A stretch of 64,000 nucleotides of DNA from Campylobacter sputorum subsp. sputorum (lineage in GTDB: Bacteria > Campylobacterota > Campylobacteria > Campylobacterales > Campylobacteraceae). Below are positions 37,895-45,702 of this stretch, in pieces. Every line of letters begins with the position of its first letter. Positions within the stretch are counted from its first letter, which is position 1. The notes beneath the pieces were generated by a model. It was not told the DNA's origin and did no database searches. It worked only from the letters and a program-made list of their open reading frames with translations. Where the stretch lies: NCBI RefSeq assembly GCF_008245005.1, contig NZ_CP043427.1, positions 806,001 through 870,000 on the forward strand, given 5' to 3'. Both the position numbers and the translations under genes were made by a program.

Positions 37895-39895
37895 ATGAAA
37901 AAATTTAAAAATATATTAATATCCATATCTTGTGCATTTTTTTTAGTATCTTGTGCTAAAAATCAAGAAGTTAAAAACACTCAGCCATTGTCTCAAATTT
38001 GCGAAACTTGCAACATAGATGAGCTTAGTTTGCTAAAATTAAATATAAATCAGAATGTAAATTCTTTAAATTCATATGATTTTAGCAGTTATTTTATAAA
38101 CCATAATTTTATACAAAAAAGAGATAATGTTTTAGATAAAACTTTTATAAATTTACCGGTAGATGAAGCTCTTTGGGGATTATCTTATAAAAATAGTATA
38201 AATAAAAAATACTATTCTCCAAATAGACATAAAATTTCCGATAAGTGGTTTGAGAAAATTCACGATAACGCAAACAAAGAGGCTTATAAAAGCGTATCAA
38301 GGTTAGCAATTACTACAAAAAATACTCTTGTTAGAAATTTACCTACAAGTGAGCCGATATTTCTTAGCTTTAATAAAGCAGGGGAGGGTTATCCGTTTGA
38401 TTATCTTCAATCATCAGTTCTACACATAGATTCGCCTGTTTTTGTTTCTCATTATTCAAAAGATAGAGCGTGGGTTTTGGTAGAAAGTGACGCTTTATGG
38501 GGCTGGATAGATGCAAGAGATATTAGGTATATAAATGAGAGTGAAAAAAATGAGATAAAAAACTCAAATTTTATATCTGTTTTGGTAGATGATACTCCTG
38601 TTTATGATAAATTTGGCAATTTTTTGTTTGAAGCTAGAATGGGTGCGGTTTTAAGAGCTAATGATGAAAATGCAACGCATTATATGGGTAAAGTTTTTAC
38701 GCAAAATAGACAAAATGAGTTTTACATTTCAAAAGATAAAGTTGTTAAATTTCCTGCTAAATTTAATAGTAAAAATTTAAAATATGCTATAAGCAGTGTT
38801 TTGGGAGAGCCTTATGGATGGGGCGGTTTTGGGTATTATAGAGATTGTTCTTTGTTTATAAAAGATCTTTTTGCTACTTTTGGGCTTTGGCTTCCAAGAA
38901 ATTCGAAGCAACAAGGCAAAATAGGGTATGTTATAAATTTAAAAAATATGAGTAATGAAGAAAAACTTAATGTTATAAAAAAATACGCCGTTCCATTTTT
39001 AACTATATTTTATATGCCAGGGCATGTTATGCTTTATGCCGGAAATGTAGATGATAAGCCCGTTGCCATTCATGACGCTTGGGGCATAAAAACAAAAGAT
39101 AACTCAAGAGCGTTAATATCTCAGATTGCCATAACAGAGCTTGATATAGGAAAAGATAGAGATGATATAGATGAAAAAAGTCTTCTTCTTTCAAAAATCA
39201 CTTCTATGAATGTAGTAGCCAAGTCAAAAAACGATATTATCTCGCAAAATTATGGTGTAACTATAAAAGGAAACGAGATTATGTTTAAAGATGGTTCTAA
39301 AATGTCTTTTAAAGATGATAAAACAAATAAAAACTTTGATGAGCTTTTAGATAATCCTAGTGTTTTTGATATGTTAGCTTTGCCTTATTTTGGTTTTTCT
39401 GCTGTAGGTAAAAATTTAAACGATGCTGGAAGATTTAGAAATGAAGAATTTTTTGGAAAAATTTATGGTAAAAATAAACAAGAAGTAGAAAAAAATTTAG
39501 TAGATATAATCTGGCTTAAAAATAGTGTAAATAAAAAATTCAAATTTAATAAGCAAAATGGTGCAGCAAAGGCTATTCAAAATGTTTCAGATGATTTGGA
39601 TTTGCTTGTAAAAAATAGACCAGAGCTATTAAAATATCTAAACAATCCATCAGGAACTTATAATTATAGAAAAATATTAAACTCAAATAATCTAAGTTCT
39701 CATAGTTGGGGCATAGCAATAGATATAAACACAAATTATTCGCATTATTGGCAGTGGAGTAAAACTGGCTTATATGAAAATTCTATACCAAAAGAGATAG
39801 TTGATATTTTTGAAAAATATGGATTTATTTGGGGTGGCAGATGGGAGCATTTTGATACAATGCATTTTGAATACAGACCAGAATTCTTTCAATAA
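37895..39895 (+). CDS. Bifunctional peptidoglycan hydrolase lipoprotein: SH3b plus NlpC/P60 (C40) plus M15 carboxypeptidase
   Basis: A 666-aa exported lipoprotein (lipobox L-V-S-C, Cys20). Residues about 130-290 look like paired bacterial SH3 domains (R-N-L-P-T-S-E-P and A-L-W-G-W-I-D-A-R-D). An NlpC/P60 domain follows, with catalytic Cys318 in Y-R-D-C-S-L-F, His377 in M-P-G-H-V-M-L-Y and third residue His393 in H-D-A-W-G. The C-terminus has M15/VanY-type zinc ligands: S-H-S-W-G-I-A-I-D (His603, Asp610) and T-M-H-F-E (His657). It may therefore cut both a peptide cross-bridge and a terminal D-amino acid, which would matter for cell shape and wall turnover. GGA precedes the start; the gene is alone. 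Confidence 0.85.
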   Translation: MKKFKNILISISCAFFLVSCAKNQEVKNTQPLSQICETCNIDELSLLKLNINQNVNSLNSYDFSSYFINHNFIQKRDNVLDKTFINLPVDEALWGLSYKNSINKKYYSPNRHKISDKWFEKIHDNANKEAYKSVSRLAITTKNTLVRNLPTSEPIFLSFNKAGEGYPFDYLQSSVLHIDSPVFVSHYSKDRAWVLVESDALWGWIDARDIRYINESEKNEIKNSNFISVLVDDTPVYDKFGNFLFEARMGAVLRANDENATHYMGKVFTQNRQNEFYISKDKVVKFPAKFNSKNLKYAISSVLGEPYGWGGFGYYRDCSLFIKDLFATFGLWLPRNSKQQGKIGYVINLKNMSNEEKLNVIKKYAVPFLTIFYMPGHVMLYAGNVDDKPVAIHDAWGIKTKDNSRALISQIAITELDIGKDRDDIDEKSLLLSKITSMNVVAKSKNDIISQNYGVTIKGNEIMFKDGSKMSFKDDKTNKNFDELLDNPSVFDMLALPYFGFSAVGKNLNDAGRFRNEEFFGKIYGKNKQEVEKNLVDIIWLKNSVNKKFKFNKQNGAAKAIQNVSDDLDLLVKNRPELLKYLNNPSGTYNYRKILNSNNLSSHSWGIAIDINTNYSHYWQWSKTGLYENSIPKEIVDIFEKYGFIWGGRWEHFDTMHFEYRPEFFQ

Positions 39896-40206
39896 TACAT
39901 ATTTAAATACATAAATTATAGCTATAAATTTTGTAAAATTTATAGCTATAATTATTAAATTTTTACTCTTAACCAAAAATAGTTTTTTATAAAACTTATA
40001 GTTCGATAATCAAAACAACAGACTGTTTTCAAATTTTTAAAAATATTAAAATTTGTATTTTATAAATTTTCATTACTAAAAGGGATGCTAAATACCACAA
40101 TGCATTTTCTTAAATTTATAAAAATAATTGCTTTTATTGGAGGGTGGGGTATATTTACATAAATTTTTATGTCAAATTTTAGTTAATACAAATTAATTAT
40201 TATATT
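39896..40206. other. Intergenic region before the TonB-dependent receptor
   Basis: The region holds a 19-bp stem terminator (39914-39953) just after the peptidoglycan hydrolase gene and then AT-rich DNA without an ORF, leading into the Fur-box-like operator at 40207. Confidence 0.6.
39914..39953 (+). terminator. Hairpin terminator after the bifunctional hydrolase gene
   Basis: A perfect 19-bp inverted repeat (39914-39932 with 39935-39953); the innermost pairs would open to form the loop. Confidence 0.75.
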
Positions 40207-40225
40207 GATAATGATTATTATTAAT
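40207..40225. promoter_or_regulatory. Fur-box-like operator upstream of the TonB receptor
   Basis: GATAATGATTATTATTAAT closely matches the classical 19-bp Fur consensus (GATAATGATAATCATTATC). It lies 65 bases upstream of the receptor start and abuts the -35 region of the -10 box at 40248. Iron-loaded Fur bound here would block transcription. Confidence 0.75.
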
Positions 40226-40247
40226 ATATTTTTAATATACATTGCTT

Positions 40248-40253
40248 TATAAT
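40248..40253 (+). promoter_or_regulatory. Candidate -10 box for the TonB-dependent receptor
   Basis: TATAAT lies 37 bases before the ATG and about 22 bases downstream of the Fur-box-like site. AAAGGAAA is the ribosome binding site. Confidence 0.5.
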
Positions 40254-40290
40254 TCGTTTTTGATAACTTAAATTTAACAAAAGGAAAATA

Positions 40291-42867
40291 ATGCACAAAC
40301 AGGTAAATACTTTATATAAAGTAGCACTACTAACTATTTTTGGATGTGCTTATGGCGAAGAGATTGTATTTGATACACTTGATGTATCGGCAAATCAAAT
40401 GCCATATCATGGTAAATCAAATTTAAAATCCTACTTAAAAACTGGCTCATTTTCATATCTAGATAATCAAGATATAACTAGATTTAGAGGTAGTTCGGTT
40501 GGAGATTTTTTAAGTGGAATTCCTGGAGTCATGGTTACAAATAAACGAAATAGTGGTGCAATAACAGTAAATATTAGAGGAATTCAAAATGAAAATAGAG
40601 TTCCTATTTACATCGATGGAGCACTTCAGTCAATTCCATCTTGGCAAGGATACGCAGGATCTAGCACTAGAACTTACCTTGATCCTGACTTGATAAGCCA
40701 AGTAGAGATAGAAAAAGGGGTTTCATTTGCAGGAGATGGAGTTGGTGCAACAGGAGGAGTGGTAAGACTATCAACAATTAACTATAAAGACGTAATTAAA
40801 GATGATAAAGACTGGGGTTTAAGAATAAGAGGCGGAACTATGTCAAACACTAGAAAAAAGCCTCCTTTATATCAAAGAGGTGGATATAGAACAAAATGGG
40901 TGGATAAGTGTTTAACAAATGATAGTGGTAAATGTAAAGAACAGACATATGATACCCCTGCAAACTATCAAAATGGAAATTTATTTCAAAATTTAGGAGA
41001 TAGCTGGAATGGAAGTGTGGCTTTTGCCAAAAAATGGGAAAATGCTGATATTGTCTTAGCTTATGCTAGAAAATATCAAGGCAACTATTTTGCTGGCAAG
41101 CATGGAAATAATACTAAAATTTCAGGTATTGAAAAACATAAAGAAGAGGACTTTACAGTCGGCATAAACAAAGATGAAGTATATCACTATGGACCTTATA
41201 TAAGATATGGCACTTATGATGAAGATGTGATTTTAGGAAAACTTAAATTTCATGAAAATCCCGGATATACATATTTTAGAAGCGGCGAAGAGGTTTTAAA
41301 TACATTTCAGGAAAATAAATCATATTTAGCTAAATTAAATCTCTATAACGACTATCACGCATTTAATATATCTTATTTAGGATATAGAAGTAAATTTGGC
41401 GAACTTATGCCAAGTCAAACAAGTATAAGAAGTGATGGGGCTTTGCAAGGAGAGGGAAATGAAGTTGAAGTTGATACTTTTAGTTCGGCATATAAATATA
41501 ACCCAAATGAATATATAAATTTAAAATTAAATACTTACTATACTAAAAATGATACTTCATTTTTTATGCCCTTTGTAGAAGATCAAATAGAGCTAAATGA
41601 GAGTAGTTTTCATACATCGCATGATAGTAGATATGCCTATTTTATCATCTCGCACCAAAAAGGAATTGGTTTAGAAAACACAACAAATTTAATACTTTTT
41701 GATAGACCGCTTAGCTTAAACTATGGAGTATCTTATAGTTATGAAAAATTTACTCAGCCAAAAGATAAAGATGATAGAATAAAAGCAAAAAACTACCCAG
41801 CAAATTCAAGCGGACCACTTTTTGAAAGACATGCAAAAAGAGATGAAAAAAGTGTATTTTTATGGGCAAATTATGAGATTACAGATAAACTTATAGCTGA
41901 TGCCGGACTTAGGTATATAAATACTACAATTAAGGATTATATGCCATTAGTAAAACAAGAACAAAAATTAGTCATTCATCCAACTCCTCATATAGAAACA
42001 AGATATATCAATATCTACACCCCTGAGTTAAAAAATAATGCTATAAGCCCCGCTTTTATGCTTACATATAAGCCAATAGATGAAATTTCATTTTATATAA
42101 AATACGCTCAAGCTGTGAGAAATCCTAGTCTTTTTCAAGCTTCAAAAGGTTGGAGCCAGCAAAACTACTCAGATGGTGGCTTTGTAAAATTAAAACCAGA
42201 AAGGCAGCATAATTTTGAGATTGGAACGAATTTATTGTTTGAAAATTTATATGGATTTAATAATGTTTTTGGGGTTAAATTTGCGTTTTTTAACAATTAC
42301 ACAAAAGATTATTTAACAAGGACTAATATTTTAAAAAGCGATTTTCAACAAACTACAAATATCAAAAGTGCTCTGTTTAGAGGATTGGAAAGTTCTTTAT
42401 ACTTCGATACTGGTGGATTTTATACAAATTTAGGCTTAACTAGATACTTAGATACTAAATTTTGCAAAAGTGGCACAAGCTTAAAAGATGGTGATAAAGA
42501 GTGCTTTAGGGGTGGAATAAGCGGTAGTAATTTAGCAAATGCAGTTCCGCCAAAAACAACGCTTTTTACAACCATTGGAACAAGACTTTTTAATAATGCC
42601 CTTGATATGGGTGCTAGACTTAGCTACTACTCAAAAAGGTTTGTATCTATTTTTGATTCGTCTTCAGAAGTAAGCGAAACTTATAGTGCCCAGTGGGATA
42701 GTCATAGTATAGTTGATTTATATGCAAGTTATAAGCCAAATGATAGCTTAACTATATCAGCTGCTATTGATAATTTAACAAATAGATACTACATAGATGC
42801 AAATAATATGAGTCTATCTCCTGCACCTGGTAGGACTTTTCGCTTAGATTTTGAGTATAAATTCTAG
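40291..42867 (+). CDS. TonB-dependent outer-membrane receptor, probably iron or haem related
   Basis: An 858-aa protein with a signal peptide (about residues 1-22, ending C-A-Y-G-E), then F-D-T-L-D-V-S-A as a TonB-box-like start. The plug domain includes D-F-L-S-G-I-P-G-V-M-V, V-N-I-R-G-I-Q-N-E-N-R-V and V-E-I-E-K-G-V-S. The large beta barrel ends in the aromatic F-R-L-D-F-E-Y-K-F expected for outer-membrane insertion. S-P-A-P-G-R-T-F close to the end is the usual last barrel motif. A Fur-box-like operator predicts induction by iron starvation. Ligand cannot be told from sequence: haem, transferrin-type and siderophore receptors are all possible. No periplasmic binding protein or ABC importer is adjacent. 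Confidence 0.88.
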   Translation: MHKQVNTLYKVALLTIFGCAYGEEIVFDTLDVSANQMPYHGKSNLKSYLKTGSFSYLDNQDITRFRGSSVGDFLSGIPGVMVTNKRNSGAITVNIRGIQNENRVPIYIDGALQSIPSWQGYAGSSTRTYLDPDLISQVEIEKGVSFAGDGVGATGGVVRLSTINYKDVIKDDKDWGLRIRGGTMSNTRKKPPLYQRGGYRTKWVDKCLTNDSGKCKEQTYDTPANYQNGNLFQNLGDSWNGSVAFAKKWENADIVLAYARKYQGNYFAGKHGNNTKISGIEKHKEEDFTVGINKDEVYHYGPYIRYGTYDEDVILGKLKFHENPGYTYFRSGEEVLNTFQENKSYLAKLNLYNDYHAFNISYLGYRSKFGELMPSQTSIRSDGALQGEGNEVEVDTFSSAYKYNPNEYINLKLNTYYTKNDTSFFMPFVEDQIELNESSFHTSHDSRYAYFIISHQKGIGLENTTNLILFDRPLSLNYGVSYSYEKFTQPKDKDDRIKAKNYPANSSGPLFERHAKRDEKSVFLWANYEITDKLIADAGLRYINTTIKDYMPLVKQEQKLVIHPTPHIETRYINIYTPELKNNAISPAFMLTYKPIDEISFYIKYAQAVRNPSLFQASKGWSQQNYSDGGFVKLKPERQHNFEIGTNLLFENLYGFNNVFGVKFAFFNNYTKDYLTRTNILKSDFQQTTNIKSALFRGLESSLYFDTGGFYTNLGLTRYLDTKFCKSGTSLKDGDKECFRGGISGSNLANAVPPKTTLFTTIGTRLFNNALDMGARLSYYSKRFVSIFDSSSEVSETYSAQWDSHSIVDLYASYKPNDSLTISAAIDNLTNRYYIDANNMSLSPAPGRTFRLDFEYKF

Positions 42868-42870
42868 TAT

Positions 42871-42895
42871 TTGATGGCTACTTAATGGCCATCAA
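42871..42895. terminator. Hairpin terminator between the receptor and the next convergent gene
   Basis: An 8-bp stem (42871-42878 with 42888-42895), TTGATGGC paired with GCCATCAA, starts three bases after the receptor stop. Confidence 0.65.
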
Positions 42896-42988
42896 TTAAA
42901 ATTAGCAACCATAGTTCTACTGTTAACTTGTGGGATATTTATACTAATAAGTATGCTGACTTGTAATACAATATAATGGCATATAAAG

Positions 42989-43594
42989 CTAATTTTTAAT
43001 AGATTTTAAAGAGTTTTTTATAGAATTTATCAATGTATCAAATTCGCCTGAATTTTGGAGTTTTAATAATTTATCGTTTATATTAAGCATATCTTTTGTG
43101 TATTGATGAGATATTATATCATTTATAAAAAACTCACTATCACTTTCATCGCTTATTTTAAAAAGTTCTCTCCAAATATCTGTTATCCACCAGCCACACA
43201 TTGAGATACTATCAAATTCACTTAAATATTTTGTTTTTAAAATTAATGCCATATCATCACTTAAAGAATCATCACTGAAAAAATCTCTATGCCTTTCATC
43301 AGCCTTTATAAAAAGCCTATATCCAAAACCATTTATTTTGTTTTCACAACAAATTCTAAACCCAAATGCATTGTTTTTATATTTTTTACAAGAAATACAA
43401 AGTGGATGTTTTTGCATAAAATTTGGGTATGAATTTAAACTTTCATCATCAACACTAAGCTCCCAAATTTTGCTATTTGTTAATTTTAAAAATTCATTAA
43501 AAGATAGTATAAAAAAATTCTTATAAAGCAACTCTTGCCCATGAAATATATCACTATTTGGATCAATACTAGCTTTATAATCCTTAAATTTCAC
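42989..43594 (-). CDS. Hypothetical protein with a cysteine cluster
   Basis: A 201-aa protein of unknown family, GTG start preceded by GAGGG. It has no signal peptide or membrane segment. The middle holds C-I-S-C-K-K and R-I-C-C-E-N about 16 residues apart, a possible zinc or iron-sulfur site, and a later M-C-G-W-W motif. The rest is helical and acidic. It lies downstream of the molybdoenzyme operon but a strong hairpin (43607-43640) separates them, so it may be independently expressed or a read-through member. Confidence 0.5.
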   Translation of the reverse strand: MKFKDYKASIDPNSDIFHGQELLYKNFFILSFNEFLKLTNSKIWELSVDDESLNSYPNFMQKHPLCISCKKYKNNAFGFRICCENKINGFGYRLFIKADERHRDFFSDDSLSDDMALILKTKYLSEFDSISMCGWWITDIWRELFKISDESDSEFFINDIISHQYTKDMLNINDKLLKLQNSGEFDTLINSIKNSLKSIKN

Positions 43595-43606
43595 AAATTT
43601 CCCTCA

Positions 43607-43640
43607 AAACAAAGTTAGGCAATTATACCTAACTTTGTTT
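43607..43640 (-). terminator. Hairpin terminator of the molybdoenzyme operon
   Basis: A perfect 13-bp inverted repeat (43607-43619 with 43628-43640) and an 8-base loop lie directly after the nrfD-like stop codon on the minus strand. Confidence 0.75.
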
Positions 43641-43643
43641 AAA

Positions 43644-44507
43644 CTAAAATATATAAAATGCTCCAAAAATAACAAACACTCTAAGACAAAAACCGCCGAT
43701 TAAAATAGCATATTCACTATAAACACAGCTTTTTACTTCAACAACCGCTTGTGAATTTTTAGCTTTCATTATATATTTACTTCCACCAATAAGTGGAAGC
43801 AACAAACCAACTAGGATAAATCCTATCCAAAACACAAATGCCAACGAACCTGACATAATTTTAGTTATACTTTTCAAACCTGATAACTCGCTAGAAACAG
43901 ATGCAAATAAAAATATAATAGCAACAATTTCTAAAATAATTAAAACATTATGCAAAGTATGCACTTCGTGAGTTAATTCACTATCTTTGTTTAGACTATA
44001 TGCCGAATTTGCACTAAGTCCTGTTGATATGGCTGAGATAGTAAAAATTATCGGAACCCAAACGCTAGCCCAAAGTGGAATTGCTTTTACAGCGTATAGT
44101 AAAAGTCCAGTATAGCCCATAACTCCTAATGCCAACAATGAACCTAAAAACAAAACTCTATCATTTAAAGCTTTTTTATTTTTAAGCCAAAATAGCACCA
44201 ACGCACTGACAATTATAAAAAATGTCAGCAAATATGTTCCCAAACTCATCATAGATGTAGGATGAGAATAAAGCTTGATGATAGCAAGTGGATTTATAGC
44301 CGCACTTGGTGCTAAATCAAGCAAAAGTAAAATCGTTCCTGCAATCACAGCAACAGGAGCTAAGAAAAACCCAAATTTATAAAATTTCTCATCTAAACTA
44401 CCCAAATAGCCTTTATATGCTAAAACTGAGCATAAAAAAGCACCACTTCCAAGACCTCCTAAAAATAGATATATGACTATCAGCCATCCCCAAGTTGTTT
44501 GCTCCAT
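43644..44507 (-). CDS. NrfD/PsrC-type membrane anchor subunit
   Basis: A 287-aa polytopic protein with about eight hydrophobic helices. G-W-L-I-V-I-Y-L-F-L-G-G-L-G-S-G-A-F near the N-terminus is typical of the NrfD/PsrC family. It anchors the ferredoxin and molybdopterin subunits and exchanges electrons with menaquinone. This is the last gene of the seven-gene operon, ten bases after the TorD-like gene. Confidence 0.85.
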   Translation of the reverse strand: MEQTTWGWLIVIYLFLGGLGSGAFLCSVLAYKGYLGSLDEKFYKFGFFLAPVAVIAGTILLLLDLAPSAAINPLAIIKLYSHPTSMMSLGTYLLTFFIIVSALVLFWLKNKKALNDRVLFLGSLLALGVMGYTGLLLYAVKAIPLWASVWVPIIFTISAISTGLSANSAYSLNKDSELTHEVHTLHNVLIILEIVAIIFLFASVSSELSGLKSITKIMSGSLAFVFWIGFILVGLLLPLIGGSKYIMKAKNSQAVVEVKSCVYSEYAILIGGFCLRVFVIFGAFYIF

Positions 44508-44517
44508 TTTTAATCCT

Positions 44518-45135
44518 TTAACTTCGTTTTAAAATTTTGTTTAAAATTTTAATTTCATTTTCTAGATACAATCTCACAAATTTTGCAAATTCTCGCCAAA
44601 TTTCCAGCCTTGATTCATCAATGCAAAGTTTTGTGAATTGATCAAACCAATTTAAAGGGTGAGAGTGTAAAAAATCGCTTTTTTCCTTGATAATTTCATC
44701 ATTGCTAGAATTAATCGCTTTATAACTCATAAAATAGAGATATTCAAACTCAAATCCTATAAAATCATCAGGAAATTTATCATCTTTGATTTTTATTCCA
44801 GCCTTTGTGTAAAATTCTCTAACCTGCATAGTTTTTTCGCCAAACATTGTGTGATAATCAAAATAAACTGATTCATACGGCACAGCTTTTGGACGCGTAG
44901 GACCTACAAAAAGTCTATTAAATTCCCACCTTGCTTCGTTTAAATACTTGCTATCTTTTTTAGCCTTTTTTAGTTCGCTAATAAATGGATGATTTATTTG
45001 AGGTTCGCTTAAATTTGTAGAAATATCTAAAATTTCTTCTAAATTTTCTTGATTAAATTCAAACAAAAATAGCCTTCTACACATATCTTCCATAATCAAA
45101 CTATTGGATAAATTTTTGGCTAAAAATTCGTTCAT
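44518..45135 (-). CDS. TorD/DmsD-type molybdoenzyme chaperone
   Basis: A 205-aa all-helical cytoplasmic protein. F-V-G-P-T-R-P-K-A-V-P-Y-E-S-V-Y is the conserved TorD-family motif (L-F-x-G-P-x-x-x-P-x-x-P-Y-E-S), with H-P-L-N-W-F-D-Q-F near the end. Such chaperones hold the Tat signal of the catalytic subunit until cofactor is inserted. It lies between the ferredoxin and the membrane anchor genes with spacings of nine and ten bases. Confidence 0.88.
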   Translation of the reverse strand: MNEFLAKNLSNSLIMEDMCRRLFLFEFNQENLEEILDISTNLSEPQINHPFISELKKAKKDSKYLNEARWEFNRLFVGPTRPKAVPYESVYFDYHTMFGEKTMQVREFYTKAGIKIKDDKFPDDFIGFEFEYLYFMSYKAINSSNDEIIKEKSDFLHSHPLNWFDQFTKLCIDESRLEIWREFAKFVRLYLENEIKILNKILKRS

Positions 45136-45144
45136 CTTTTATCC

Positions 45145-45693
45145 TTATTTTGTGAAATTTGCACTTTTGATTCTTGGATAAAATCTAATATTTGGCTTAG
45201 TAAAACTATGCACAAACCCTACCATCTCTTTTTGCATACCGGCACTATCACAAACATCACTTGGGACTAATCTTAAAACCCCAACAGGACAGCCCTCAAC
45301 GCAAGCTGGTTCTTCGCCTCTTTCTAGTTTTTCAGAGCAAAGATTGCATTTTTGTGCTTTTTTATCTTTGCCTTTTGTTATAGCACTATATGGACATGCC
45401 AAGATACAATATCCACACCCTATGCATCTATCGTGTAGTGGCTCAACAACGCCATTATCAAGCTTTTTATAAGCTCTAACAGGACAAACATGCAAACAAG
45501 CAGGATTGTCGCAGTGATGACAAGAATGAGAAAAATATACATCCTTACTAATTCCATGCTCATGAATGCTTATTCTATCAACTTTACGCCAATTTATGTC
45601 TGGATCTTGATTGTGATAGACTTGACAAGATACTTCACAAGCTTTACAACCTATACAAAAATTTTGATCAAATAAAAATCCTAATTTTTTCAT
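45145..45693 (-). CDS. Four-cluster ferredoxin subunit (DmsB/PsrB type)
   Basis: A 182-aa electron-transfer subunit with four 4Fe-4S motifs: C-I-G-C-K-A-C-E-V-S-C, C-H-H-C-D-N-P-A-C-L-H-V-C-P, C-I-G-C-G-Y-C-I-L-A-C-P and C-N-L-C-S-E plus A-C-V-E-G-C-P-V-G. It lacks its own signal and would ride through the Tat system with the catalytic subunit. It starts nine bases after the molybdopterin subunit gene ends. Confidence 0.93.
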   Translation of the reverse strand: MKKLGFLFDQNFCIGCKACEVSCQVYHNQDPDINWRKVDRISIHEHGISKDVYFSHSCHHCDNPACLHVCPVRAYKKLDNGVVEPLHDRCIGCGYCILACPYSAITKGKDKKAQKCNLCSEKLERGEEPACVEGCPVGVLRLVPSDVCDSAGMQKEMVGFVHSFTKPNIRFYPRIKSANFTK

Positions 45694-45702
45694 CTTACAC
45701 CT

